Positions 42,710-51,949 are shown, numbered from the stretch's first letter. The stretch: 64,000 nt of DNA from Desulfosporosinus acidiphilus SJ4 (GCF_000255115.2 NC_018068.1:2575977-2639976); one strand, 5' to 3'. The notes: generated from the sequence alone by a model not told the origin. A program made the numbers and translations.

Positions 42710-44011
42710 ATGACCCAGGTTTTAAAAGCACGTTCAGGAATCATTACTGAGGAAATGGAGGCCGTGGCAGCTGATGAGAATCTTGATGTAGAGTTTATCC
42801 GGCAGGGAATCGCAGAAGGGAGAATAGTTATTCCCAGAAACAAAAAACGGAAGGAATTTAAATACTGTGGGATTGGGGAAGGTTTAAGGATTAAGGTTAA
42901 TGCCTTGATCGGTACCTCGAGCGACCGTGATGACATGGAAATAGAAGCACGCAAGGTTGCGATTGCGGAAGAAGCCGGCTGCGACAGTTTTATGGACTTA
43001 AGTACGGGAAAAGATATAGATGGGATGAGGAAGCAGTCCTTGTCCCTAGCTCATGTAGCGGTAGGCAGCACGATGATTTACCAAGCAGGTATCGAAGCGA
43101 TTGAAAAATACGGCAGTGTTGTCAACATGAGAGAAGAGGATATTTTTGAGGTCGTTGAACGACAAGCGGCTGAAGGTCTGGATTTTATGGCGATTCATTG
43201 TGCTCTGAATATGGACGTTATCAAAAGAATGCAGACAGTCGGGCGCGTAACCGACGTGGTCAGCCGGGGCGGAGCTTTTCTTACCGGATGGATGCTGCAC
43301 AATCAGAAAGAAAATCCGCTGTATGAAAAATTCGATCGTGTGCTGGAGATATTAAAGGCCTATGACGTAACCTTAAGCCTGGGGGATGCCATCCGACCCG
43401 GCAGTATCGCCGATTCGTTGGATGGTGCGCAACTTCAAGGAATGATCATTCAGGGAGAACTAACCAGGAGAGCACAGGAGGCCGGTGTACAGGTCATGGT
43501 GGAAGGACCGGGACATGTTCCCCTTAATCATGTCGAAGCTACTATGCGCGTGCAGAAAAGACTATGCAACAATGCCCCATATTATATTCTTGGAACTTTG
43601 GCTACGGATGTAACTCCAGGTTATGATCATATCAGCGGAGCGATCGGAGGCGCATTGATCGGAGCATGCGGTGCGGATTTTCTATGTTATCTGACTCCTG
43701 CCGAACACCTGGGGCTACCAACTGAGGAAGACGTCAGAACCGGAGTAATCACCACCAGAATGGCAGCCCATATTGCTGATATCACCAAAGGCAATAAACA
43801 AGCCTGGGCTAGAGATTTGGAAATGGCCAAGGCCCGTGTTGCCCTGAACATTGACGGGCAGATTACGGCGGCCCTTTATCCCGAACAACTGAAAGCTTCC
43901 GCAGCAACTACCACAAACGATCACGTTTGTGTGGTATGCGGAACCGGATGTGCCGCCCAGGTCGCTGCCGAATATTTTGGCCAGCCGGACGACAGTATGT
44001 CGAATTCATGA
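42710..44011 (+). CDS. bzaB: ThiC paralogue, probable 5-hydroxybenzimidazole synthase subunit BzaB
   Basis: The 433-residue protein is a diverged neighbour of the preceding gene, 19 bases downstream. Shared segments are [102 protein letters not shown] and the cluster motif CVVCGTGCAAQ, in which the Pro-Met after the last Cys is lost. Both ThiC-type halves retain CX2CX3C. Together with the gene before it and the cobalamin riboswitch it fits bzaAB. No bzaC, bzaD, bzaE or cobT gene is in the window, so the predicted product is the unmethylated 5-hydroxybenzimidazole unless the tailoring genes lie elsewhere. Confidence 0.87.
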   Translation: MTQVLKARSGIITEEMEAVAADENLDVEFIRQGIAEGRIVIPRNKKRKEFKYCGIGEGLRIKVNALIGTSSDRDDMEIEARKVAIAEEAGCDSFMDLSTGKDIDGMRKQSLSLAHVAVGSTMIYQAGIEAIEKYGSVVNMREEDIFEVVERQAAEGLDFMAIHCALNMDVIKRMQTVGRVTDVVSRGGAFLTGWMLHNQKENPLYEKFDRVLEILKAYDVTLSLGDAIRPGSIADSLDGAQLQGMIIQGELTRRAQEAGVQVMVEGPGHVPLNHVEATMRVQKRLCNNAPYYILGTLATDVTPGYDHISGAIGGALIGACGADFLCYLTPAEHLGLPTEEDVRTGVITTRMAAHIADITKGNKQAWARDLEMAKARVALNIDGQITAALYPEQLKASAATTTNDHVCVVCGTGCAAQVAAEYFGQPDDSMSNS

Positions 44012-44057
44012 GGAACCGACTTTGAAATTGGTATAGTGATTGTTTATATAAAAGTAG

Positions 44058-44083
44058 ACGACCGACGCATGCCGGTCGTTTTT
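44058..44083 (+). terminator. Terminator of the bzaAB unit
   Basis: ACGACCG pairs with CGGTCGT around ACGCATGC and is followed by TTTT. Confidence 0.85.
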
Positions 44084-44643
44084 CATTAACTTTATCAGCG
44101 GTATATTTTTATTTTTTGGTTTTAGAATAACTCATAATTATGAAGTCCAGGCAATGGGCTTTGCCGGCATTCTATTACTTACTTACTACTCTAGACGAAT
44201 CTAAATAATCACTCTTGAGCGATTATTTTGGTATTGGCCATAATATTAAATGAGCTTTTTCCTAGAATGTTAGGGTTTAGCTTGTATTAACGGTCAAACG
44301 GAAAACAACTTAAAAATTATAGTTGCTAACCTACCTGTCATGCGGCTCTTAGAACAAACATAAGCCTAAAACAACTGCTAAATTTCCTTATTTAATGGAA
44401 GGAAAAGGTAATAAATAATATTTATTACCTTAAATAATAGAAAAGTGTCAGTACAAATGTGTCAATGTATAATTAAGTTCATATTGCTATGTCATCTCTA
44501 ACGTTTATAATAAATGTTAGATAATTTAACTACTAAATATTAAAGAATTAAATTATAAATCAAATTCTAAATTGATTTTTAGAAGTAAATAAATATATTT
44601 CTTAATAAGTACTTTAAATATTTGGGTAAGGGGGGGAAACATT
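44084..44643. other. Very A+T-rich gap before the PTS locus
   Basis: This 560-base stretch has no gene. It is extremely A+T-rich towards its end (only 6 of 60 bases are G or C in 44521-44580). It probably holds the promoter and any activator sites of the PRD regulator gene, but I see no clear -24/-12 or -35/-10 pair. Confidence 0.5.
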
Positions 44644-46746
44644 ATGATTAAGCTTAGTTCGCGACAACTCGATTTGTTCCGAAAGCTTATTAACCGAGAA
44701 AATATAAAGGTTAAGGATTTTGCCCAAAAATATAATATAAGTGTCCGAACAGTTTACCGAGAAATTGACAATATCAATAAAGAAATTCAGACTTTTGGAG
44801 TTAAAGTCGCAAACGCGGATGGAGGGCTTGTCTTAAATGGAGATTCTGAACAACTTATTCATCTTAAATTGAATATTCCTGGTATTGATTCAGTTATGAA
44901 GGTTCAGAACAAGAAAAATCTAATCCTCTTAGATCTCCTACAAGGTAAAGGACCTATTAAAATACAATATTTCGCCAAAAAATTTAATGTATCTAGTGCT
45001 ACCATCAGTTACTACCTTAAAGATATTAAAGAATGGCTGGAGAGTAAAAATATTATTCTAGTTTCTAAGCCGGGGGTCGGAATATATATAGAATCTGATG
45101 AAGGGAATATTCGACATGCTATCATAGATTTGTTATATCAAACTTACAGTGCTGATGAATTAGTTAGCTTTTTACAAGAAGGTTATGAACATCAAGCAAA
45201 TCCTACAAGCAACAAGCTTAATAATGAGTTAAATGATAGATTATTAAACATGATGGATCATAATACCTTAAAAGTAATTGAAAAGGCTCTAACAAACTTG
45301 GCCACTGAAATGAATTACCAGATTGAAGATAGACTCTATATTGAGTTAGCGATTCATTTAGCTTTAGCAATTAAAAGGCTTCTTAACGGAGAAACTATTG
45401 ATATTCAAAATTCAACTTTAGAAAAATTAAAAGAATCGGGAGATTATATTTACGCTGAAAAAATAGCCCGTTCTATTACGAGTGACCTTCCTATTGAAAT
45501 CCCAGAAGCCGAAATCGGGTATATTACAATTCACCTTCAAGGGGTAAGAATTGGCACACAGGCCCTTCAGGTCGATGATCAGTTCTTGACTACCATGACT
45601 AACAAAATTATTCAAAAGGCTTCAGTGGTATTCGGAATAAATTTTAGAGAAGATCAAACCTTGTACAAGGACTTAAAATCTCATCTACTATATTCAGTCT
45701 ATCGCTTGAAAAACGGTTTTAAGATCCGTAACCCTCTCATACAGCAAATAAAAAATCAGTATAAAACCGTTTTTAAACAGTGCAAATTAACCCTGGATAA
45801 AACTCTCAGAGAAGATTTGAATCTCGAGATTAATGACGATGAAATTGGCTATATTACAATGCACTTTCTCGCATCGCTAGAACGTTTAAAAAATAAGACT
45901 AGAAAGATAAATGCTCTTTTGGTCTGTGCGAGCGGAATAGGAACTTCTAGAATGTTAATGGCCAAACTGAAGAAGATCCCCCAATTAAATGTTGTGACAA
46001 CGGCGTCTGTGCTAAAGATCAACGAAATGAAAGAGACGTTTGATTTAGATGTTATTATATCGACTGTTCCTATTCAAAGAGATGACATTAAGGTCGTTAT
46101 TGTTAATCCACTTTTTACGGAAAGTGATTTAGAAAAGTTGGAAGGTGAATTAAATGTAAGGATAAGTGTTCAACCCCAGGAGCGAAAAATCGAGTTTGAG
46201 AAAGACCAGTTGAGCCAATTAAAATATATCAAAGATTACAGTTCACAAATTAGTGTTCTAACCAAGAATGTCTGTTTTACAACGATGAGTTCTACCCAAG
46301 TCAATTGTATTATTAAGGGACTTTTAAACGAGCTTGTTGAGAAGAAATTATTGAATCGACAGCAAGCCTTAAGTTTAAGACAGACACTGTTGGATAGGGA
46401 AAAACTTGGGGCTATTATAATCCCGAAAAAAAACTTCGCCATTTATCATTGTGCCAGCTCTGAAATAACGGAGCCGATGATAGCCGTCGCTCGATTGGAC
46501 AAGCCTGCCAATCTAATAAATTTACTTGGTAAAAATGAAAAGGTGACAACGGCTTTTCTAATGCTTGCACCACTATATGTTAAAGAAAGCTTGGAGATCA
46601 TCGGGGATATTTCTAGTTCCATTATCGAGAGTTCGGACTTTGTCACCGAAATTAATCGAAGTTCAAACGTAGAGGACTGTCGCGCTCTATTAGAAGAAAC
46701 TCTTCTTAAAAAGCTTTATGTTCAAATAGAAAGAATCTTTTCTTAG
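44644..46746 (+). CDS. PRD-containing PTS-controlled transcriptional activator (MtlR/LicR type)
   Basis: The 700-residue protein has an N-terminal HTH_11 domain (residues 5-60, VKDFAQKYNISVRTVYREID), a second HTH (about 95-150, QYFAKKFNVSSATISYYLKD), two PRD domains with all four usual His (IELAIHLALAI, YITIHLQGVR, LKSHLLYSVY, YITMHFLASLE), an EIIB-like domain with Cys in LLVCASGIGTSRML (about 425) and an EIIA-like domain with His in FAIYHCASSEITEP (about 600). Phosphorylation at the PRDs and EIIA/EIIB sites would tune activity to sugar uptake. ggggggaaacatt precedes the ATG. It leads the PTS locus and should activate the genes downstream. Confidence 0.92.
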   Translation: MIKLSSRQLDLFRKLINRENIKVKDFAQKYNISVRTVYREIDNINKEIQTFGVKVANADGGLVLNGDSEQLIHLKLNIPGIDSVMKVQNKKNLILLDLLQGKGPIKIQYFAKKFNVSSATISYYLKDIKEWLESKNIILVSKPGVGIYIESDEGNIRHAIIDLLYQTYSADELVSFLQEGYEHQANPTSNKLNNELNDRLLNMMDHNTLKVIEKALTNLATEMNYQIEDRLYIELAIHLALAIKRLLNGETIDIQNSTLEKLKESGDYIYAEKIARSITSDLPIEIPEAEIGYITIHLQGVRIGTQALQVDDQFLTTMTNKIIQKASVVFGINFREDQTLYKDLKSHLLYSVYRLKNGFKIRNPLIQQIKNQYKTVFKQCKLTLDKTLREDLNLEINDDEIGYITMHFLASLERLKNKTRKINALLVCASGIGTSRMLMAKLKKIPQLNVVTTASVLKINEMKETFDLDVIISTVPIQRDDIKVVIVNPLFTESDLEKLEGELNVRISVQPQERKIEFEKDQLSQLKYIKDYSSQISVLTKNVCFTTMSSTQVNCIIKGLLNELVEKKLLNRQQALSLRQTLLDREKLGAIIIPKKNFAIYHCASSEITEPMIAVARLDKPANLINLLGKNEKVTTAFLMLAPLYVKESLEIIGDISSSIIESSDFVTEINRSSNVEDCRALLEETLLKKLYVQIERIFS

Positions 46747-46761
46747 AAGGAGGTGAGTAAA

Positions 46762-47019
46762 TTGACATCAGAAGGAAATTTAATTTCAGTTTCTAAAAAA
46801 CAATTAGGGTTATTCTATATTCTCTTAGCAACAGTTTGGTTCGGGGAATCTATCAATGAAATTATTCACTACCATTTCTCTGCGGGTTTAAGCTTGTTTG
46901 TCTTTGGGAGTCTATTCCTTATTGCTCTCTATCTGATTCAGAGTTATTTCACGAGAATGCTTCTGCTTTACCAGAAGAATTTAAATAGTTCTAGACAGGC
47001 ATTAAAAAATAGGAGGTAG
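46762..47019 (+). CDS. Small two-helix membrane protein in the PTS locus
   Basis: This 85-residue protein has two transmembrane helices (about residues 17-34, GLFYILLATVWFGESI, and 43-65, LSLFVFGSLFLIALYLIQSY) and a basic C-terminus (SSRQALKNRR). TTG 46762 has aaggaggtga 6 bases before, whereas GTG 46753 lies inside that site. It is placed between the regulator (15 bases) and EIIB (6 bases), so it is translated with them. I do not recognise the family; a helper of the transporter or a membrane anchor for the regulator is possible. Confidence 0.72.
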   Translation: MTSEGNLISVSKKQLGLFYILLATVWFGESINEIIHYHFSAGLSLFVFGSLFLIALYLIQSYFTRMLLLYQKNLNSSRQALKNRR

Positions 47020-47025
47020 TTAATT

Positions 47026-47346
47026 ATGAAAGCGATTATTTTATGCAGTTGGGGTGCCACATCAAGTTCACTGGCTAAGAGTGTAACCGACGAGGCCAAG
47101 AAGAGGAATCTGGACATTACTGTTGATGCCGGGGGTACAGGTGAATTCAAGAAAAAAGCGGCAGATTACACCGTTGCTTTACTTGAGCCTCAGGTTAGGC
47201 ATCTCAAGAAGGAGATCGAAGAGGCGGCAAGTAAATACGGGATTCCGGTAGATCTCGTCGATATGCAGGCCTTTGCCATGATGAACGGAAGCAAAGTCCT
47301 CGACCAGATCCTTGAGTTAGCAAAAAAAGCAAAGTCAAACAGTTAA
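47026..47346 (+). CDS. PTS EIIB component, lactose/cellobiose (Lac) family
   Basis: The 106-residue EIIB has its phospho-acceptor Cys at residue 7 in IILCSWGATSSSLAKSV and the family pattern DITVDAGGTGEFKKKAADY and DYTVALLEPQVRHLKKEI. It passes phosphate from EIIA to the sugar bound by EIIC. aggaggtagttaatt precedes the ATG. A hairpin AGTAAGG/CCTTACT follows the stop (47346-47371), and 180 bases separate it from EIIC. Confidence 0.9.
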   Translation: MKAIILCSWGATSSSLAKSVTDEAKKRNLDITVDAGGTGEFKKKAADYTVALLEPQVRHLKKEIEEAASKYGIPVDLVDMQAFAMMNGSKVLDQILELAKKAKSNS

Positions 47347-47525
47347 AGTAAGGACTTTTGAAGACCTTACTAGGTTACGGAATTTTCCAACCAAGATGAA
47401 TAAGACTGAAGGAGAGCGAGGTGGTAAACGAATTAGTCTTCACCCCTTGGGGGTAATGAGTCTTTGCCAAATTGTAAGGACATTATAATCCCGATTTTAA
47501 CAATAAATATTTGGGGGGCTAAATT

Positions 47526-48833
47526 ATGAAAAACAGCCGATTTATGCAGTGGATGGATGAGCATTTTATGCCTGTCCTAGCAAGAATTGCTCAAAACATC
47601 TATTTGCAATCCATTCGTGATGCATTTTGCATCTTTGCATTACCACTTATTATTACGGGTTCTGTTTTCTTGATTATCTCTAATCCACCTGTAGCCCTTC
47701 ACTGGGGAATTATCACAGCTTGGAATAATGCTATTACACCGATCCAAGGCCAAATCATGACCGCGTTTAATTTAAGCTTTGGCATCATGGCTTTGATGGT
47801 TGCCTTTGGGACAGCTTATAGCCTCGCTACAAGGTGGGACTTAGATGATGCTTTGGCCGGTATCCTCTCGATGGTCAGTTTCCTCATTCTCTGCTTTCCC
47901 GCAACAGATGTAAGCAAAGTCTCCTTTGGAGATGTTCTAAACTATCTCGGAGGTCAAGGATTATTTGTTGCGATTATGATTGGAATTATGACTGCTAAAA
48001 TAATGAAGTTTTTCACTCAGAAAGGTCTCGTTATTAAGATGCCCGCCGGGGTCCCTCCTTATGTCGTGAGAACTTTTACAGCTCTTGTTCCGTTCTTTTT
48101 CATGATCACATTTTCTTGGGCTCTTGAATGGATTGTGTGGTCCCATATGCACATCACTGTTCCGCAATTAGTACTTGAGGTCTTTAAACCATTAGTTGCT
48201 GTGTCTGACAGCTATCCGGCTGCACTGGCCGAAATCATTCTCATGATGCTGTTATGGTCACTGGGCATCCATGGTATGAACGTTGTGTCTTCAGTAGCCT
48301 ATCCGTTCTGGATGACCCAATTGGCAGCCAATGATGCTGCTCTGAAAGCCGGTCAGCCGCTTCCTGGAATTGTTACTGAACCTTTCTTCCATATGTTTAC
48401 GCACATAGGTGGTTCAGGTTTGACATGGCCATTAACGATTATGTTCTTAATGTCCGCTTCCAAACAGCTTAAGGGTATTGGCAGAACAGAAATTATTCCA
48501 GCTATCTTTAATATTAACGAGCCTCTTCTTTTCGGTGCCCCGCTTGTTTTAAATCCAATTATGTTTATTCCCTTAATCCTAGCCCCAGTTGCGGCTGTTA
48601 CTATTAACTATGCAGCCTTTGCTTTTCATCTTGTACCAAGAATTGTTACCCAGCCCTCATTTACGACTCCGGTATTTCTAGGTGGTATCATTGCTACAGG
48701 TGGGTATTGGCAGGGTGCTGCTCTTCAGTTAGTTAACTTGATTGTCGCTGCAATTATCTACTATCCTTTCTTCAAAATGTTCGAAAAAGAATTGGTAGAA
48801 AACGAAAAAGCAGCTGAACAAGAAACTGCTTAG
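47526..48833 (+). CDS. PTS EIIC component, cellobiose/diacetylchitobiose type
   Basis: The 435-residue integral membrane permease has about ten helices. Family segments are IYLQSIRDAFCIFALPLIITGS, EIILMMLLWSLGIHGMNVV, GGSGLTWPLTIMFLMSASKQ (in parts) and the substrate-site NINEPLLFGAPLVLNP, which contains the NEP motif. It imports a beta-linked disaccharide or similar sugar with phosphorylation. ggggggctaaatt precedes the ATG. It is flanked by EIIB and EIIA. Confidence 0.92.
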   Translation: MKNSRFMQWMDEHFMPVLARIAQNIYLQSIRDAFCIFALPLIITGSVFLIISNPPVALHWGIITAWNNAITPIQGQIMTAFNLSFGIMALMVAFGTAYSLATRWDLDDALAGILSMVSFLILCFPATDVSKVSFGDVLNYLGGQGLFVAIMIGIMTAKIMKFFTQKGLVIKMPAGVPPYVVRTFTALVPFFFMITFSWALEWIVWSHMHITVPQLVLEVFKPLVAVSDSYPAALAEIILMMLLWSLGIHGMNVVSSVAYPFWMTQLAANDAALKAGQPLPGIVTEPFFHMFTHIGGSGLTWPLTIMFLMSASKQLKGIGRTEIIPAIFNINEPLLFGAPLVLNPIMFIPLILAPVAAVTINYAAFAFHLVPRIVTQPSFTTPVFLGGIIATGGYWQGAALQLVNLIVAAIIYYPFFKMFEKELVENEKAAEQETA

Positions 48834-48901
48834 TAGATGAATTTTTCAGAATCCGTTTTAAGTATCTACAATCTAGAATTAACAATAGGGGAGGCTTAAA
48901 A

Positions 48902-49243
48902 GTGAACGTCGAAAATAAACTTGACCTCGAACAAATCATTTTGAATCTAGTCCTGCACGGCGGCAATGCCCGCGGCAAAGCTTACGAAGCTCTGGATGCC
49001 GCTGAAGAAGGCAATTTTGAGCAAGCGGAAAAAAACCTTGAAGAAGCTGATCAGGAATTTTATGAGGGTCATAAATACCAGAATCAACTTATACAAGGTC
49101 AATTAGAAAAGGACACTGTACCAAATTTCCTAGTCATTCACGCCCAAGATCAGCTCATGACTGCTCTTGCTGAAAAGAACCTTATAAAAAGACAAATCGC
49201 TCTTTATAAACGTGTCCATGAATTAGAAAAGAAAATTCGATAA
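48902..49243 (+). CDS. PTS EIIA component, lactose/cellobiose (Lac) family
   Basis: The 113-residue trimeric helical protein has the family start LDLEQIILNLVLHGGNARG, then EALDAAEEGNFEQAEKNLEEA (in parts), and the phospho-acceptor His in FLVIHAQDQLMTA (about residue 79). The start is GTG 48902 with ggggaggcttaaaa before it. It accepts phosphate from HPr and gives it to EIIB. Confidence 0.92.
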   Translation: MNVENKLDLEQIILNLVLHGGNARGKAYEALDAAEEGNFEQAEKNLEEADQEFYEGHKYQNQLIQGQLEKDTVPNFLVIHAQDQLMTALAEKNLIKRQIALYKRVHELEKKIR

Positions 49244-49325
49244 GTGTTCGGCAAATTAAGTATAAATTAGATTAGATAAAAAGGCAATTAAGCAAATTCA
49301 CGGGAAACGCAGTATTCTATTTTAT

Positions 49326-49375
49326 GGGGTGATTCTTTGTACGCTTATTACTAAGTAATGAACAGAGAATACCCC
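49326..49375 (+). promoter_or_regulatory. Nested hairpin in the leader of ptsH
   Basis: GGGGTGATTCTTTGT pairs with ACAGAGAATACCCC (one bulge, one G-U), and its loop holds a smaller palindrome, ATTACT-A-AGTAAT. It lies in the 313-base gap between EIIA and HPr, about 180 bases before the HPr start. No T-run follows, so it is more likely a regulatory or processing site than a terminator. Confidence 0.5.
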
Positions 49376-49556
49376 TTTCAACAATCCAAAGCTGCACAAG
49401 TATTTGCGGTTACTTTCAAAAGCGTTTTGGTTGAGAGGTGACAATATTGGGTGAGATAAAAAAGATTGGCGTTTTTGTATGATCTAGCTAACGAATTAGC
49501 AATCTAAGAAATATCGTTACAACTTGATTAATAATTACTTTAAAGGAGACAGTCCA

Positions 49557-49820
49557 ATGATTGAAAAAGGATATACTTTAACGAATCCGCAAGGCCTTCA
49601 TGCCAGACCAGCTAGTCTATTGGTACAAGCGGCTACCCAAAGTAAGTCGGCCGTTACGCTTATTAAAAATGGCAACGAATATAATCTTAAAAGTATTCTG
49701 GGAGTTCTGAGTGTGGGAGCCCAGAAAGGAGATATTCTTGTAATTAGAATCGATGGTCCGGACGAATTGGAGACGGAAAACAAGATCCAAGCTTTATTTG
49801 CTGGGAATTTTGGTGAATAA
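49557..49820 (+). CDS. ptsH: Phosphocarrier protein HPr
   Basis: The 87-residue HPr has the active-site His in PQGLHARPASLLVQAA (residue 15 region) and the regulatory Ser in YNLKSILGVLSVGAQKGD (residue 46 region). Both the catabolite-control Ser context and the EI-dependent His are kept, so it can take part in carbon catabolite signalling. ATG 49557 follows aaaggagacagtcca; the frame opens 33 bases earlier. It lies between EIIA and EI. Confidence 0.94.
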   Translation: MIEKGYTLTNPQGLHARPASLLVQAATQSKSAVTLIKNGNEYNLKSILGVLSVGAQKGDILVIRIDGPDELETENKIQALFAGNFGE

Positions 49821-49898
49821 ATCAATAGGGTATTAGAATCCAAGAAACTATTCGGTGGAAAAAATAATGCTGCCAAGTTCAAAAATGGAGGATCAAAA

Positions 49899-51602
49899 AT
49901 GATGGGAATAGGGGTATCACCCGGAATTGCCATTGGGAAAGCCTTTGTGCTCAAAGAGATTCCCACAAATTCACCAAAACAAAGCTACTTTAACTATCAG
50001 GAAGAAAACCAACGTCTGGAAAAATGCCTGAGTACGGTGCGTCTTCAACTGGAAAATATCCGGGCGAAAGCTGAAGCTAAATTGGGAGATAAGGCCCAAA
50101 TTCTCGATGCGCAAATCTTGATCACTCAGGATGAAGAACTCCTGACGTTCGTGAGGGGTAAATTAAAAGAAGGTTTGTCTGCTGAAGCGGCTGTTCATGA
50201 TGGTGTGGAATTTTACGCCGAACTTTTGGCTAGTATGGATAATGACTATATGCGTGAACGGGCTGCCGATATTAGGGACGTGGGCCAGAGGATGATACGT
50301 CATCTCTTAGGAGTTGAACAATCTGATTTAGCTCATTTACCTGAAAGTTATATTATCGTTGCCCATGACCTTACTCCGTCCGATACGGCGACGATGGACC
50401 AGGAACGTGTCCTGGGTTTCGTCACTGAGATTGGAGGCCGAACATCCCATACTGCGATTATGGCAAGAACGCTGGAGATACCAGCGGTAGTCGGTATGGT
50501 TGACGGGACGAGCATTATCAAAACCGGAGATCTGGTGGTTTTTGATGGTGAAAGCGGGGAATTAGTCCTGAACCCCAGCGAAGAAACCTTAATGGTTTAT
50601 TCTGCTAAACAGAAAAAGGAGCGGGAAAGCAGGGCAAGGCTGCAGGCGCTCAAGGAACAGCCCTCAATGACTCAGGATGGGCGGCAAGTGCTTATTGCTG
50701 CTAACATCGGAACACCTAAAGACTGTGAAGGAGCACTGAAGCATGGAGCCGAAGGAGTGGGATTGTTTCGGACAGAATTTTTGTATTTAAATCGGGATAC
50801 ACTGCCAAGTGAAGATGAACAGTTTCAAGCGTACAAGGCAGCCCTGGAAGAAATGGCCCCAAACTCAGTAATAATAAGAACCTTAGACGTGGGCGGTGAT
50901 AAGGAGATTCCGTATTTGGGCTTGGGCAAAGAGAGTAATCCGTTTTTGGGATATCGGGCGATCCGTGTCTGTTTGCGCCAGACCGAAATCTTTAAAACCC
51001 AGCTGCGTGCCCTTTTGCGGGCAAGTGTCTACGGCAAGCTCGGGATAATGTATCCGATGATCTCCAGCTTGGATGAAGTGCGTCAGGCCAATGCGATTCT
51101 TGCCGATACCAAAGCAGAATTGGCTACTGAAGGAATTGCTGTTAGTCCGGATGTCGAGGTAGGCATTATGATAGAGATTCCTTCAGCCGCTTTGATCTCG
51201 GACATTTTGGCTAAAGAAGTGGATTTTTTTAGTATTGGAACAAATGATTTGATCCAGTATACGACAGCTGTGGACCGTTTAAACGAAAATATCGCTTCTC
51301 TCTATACACCTTATCATCCCGGGGTGTTGCGTCTAGTGCAAAAGGTTATCGAAAACGGACACAACTCCGGAATCTGGGTCGGGATGTGCGGCGAAGCTGC
51401 CGGAGAAACTGCTTTAATCCCCTTGCTGCTGGGCATGGGACTGGATGAATTCAGTATGAGTGCTATATCTGTCCTGGAAGCAAGGGAACTCATCGGAAAG
51501 CTGAATTATGCTGAAATTCAGGCGTGGGTGCCTGAAGTATTGGCCATTGGGACGGCAGAGGGGATCAAAGAAGCTTTGAGATTAAAGTCGATCAGAGGAT
51601 AG
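49899..51602 (+). CDS. ptsI: PTS enzyme I (phosphoenolpyruvate-protein phosphotransferase)
   Basis: EI passes phosphate from PEP to HPr. The 567-residue protein starts GIGVSPGIAIGKAFVL, has the phospho-His in TEIGGRTSHTAIMAR (about residue 185), and the PEP-binding barrel with GVGLFRTEFLYL, RTLDVGGDKEIPYL, MYPMISSLDEV, EVGIMIEIPSAAL, FFSIGTNDLIQYTTA and the Cys in GMCGEAAG. tggaggatcaaaa precedes the ATG. With HPr and the three EII parts it completes the phosphorelay in one locus. Confidence 0.95.
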   Translation: MMGIGVSPGIAIGKAFVLKEIPTNSPKQSYFNYQEENQRLEKCLSTVRLQLENIRAKAEAKLGDKAQILDAQILITQDEELLTFVRGKLKEGLSAEAAVHDGVEFYAELLASMDNDYMRERAADIRDVGQRMIRHLLGVEQSDLAHLPESYIIVAHDLTPSDTATMDQERVLGFVTEIGGRTSHTAIMARTLEIPAVVGMVDGTSIIKTGDLVVFDGESGELVLNPSEETLMVYSAKQKKERESRARLQALKEQPSMTQDGRQVLIAANIGTPKDCEGALKHGAEGVGLFRTEFLYLNRDTLPSEDEQFQAYKAALEEMAPNSVIIRTLDVGGDKEIPYLGLGKESNPFLGYRAIRVCLRQTEIFKTQLRALLRASVYGKLGIMYPMISSLDEVRQANAILADTKAELATEGIAVSPDVEVGIMIEIPSAALISDILAKEVDFFSIGTNDLIQYTTAVDRLNENIASLYTPYHPGVLRLVQKVIENGHNSGIWVGMCGEAAGETALIPLLLGMGLDEFSMSAISVLEARELIGKLNYAEIQAWVPEVLAIGTAEGIKEALRLKSIRG

Positions 51603-51781
51603 TAGAATTTCGAGTTTTTTTGTCTTTTGTCAAACTTCTCTATCCGTTAAAATCAGTAGGGAAGAGAGTTTATATTAGGAAGAACTACTTTGGAAAACTA
51701 GTAAACTGTTATAGGAAGAATGTTTACCACATCGAACGTAGGTTGAAAAAACTTTCTGACGGAAAAGTTAACCCCATTTAT

Positions 51782-51815
51782 AGCACAGGCCAAGTTATTC
51801 GGCCTGTGCTTTTAG
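51782..51815 (+). terminator. Terminator after ptsI
   Basis: AGCACAGGCC pairs exactly with GGCCTGTGCT around AAGTTATTC and is followed by TTTAGGTTTTTT. Confidence 0.9.
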
Positions 51816-51949
51816 GTTTTTTAAGGTTTTTCAAGGCGGAACAATTGACGGATATACTGTGGCTGCAATTGACGGAACAAATTTCTTCGGGAGCAATAAA
51901 AAAAGTTATCCATAATGCTTGAAAACACTAAAATCAATATACCCGTCCC

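Noticed and set aside
51620-51922. 100-codon ORF after ptsI
   Set aside because: It runs through the ptsI terminator at 51782-51815 and has no ribosome site; composition is not coding-like.
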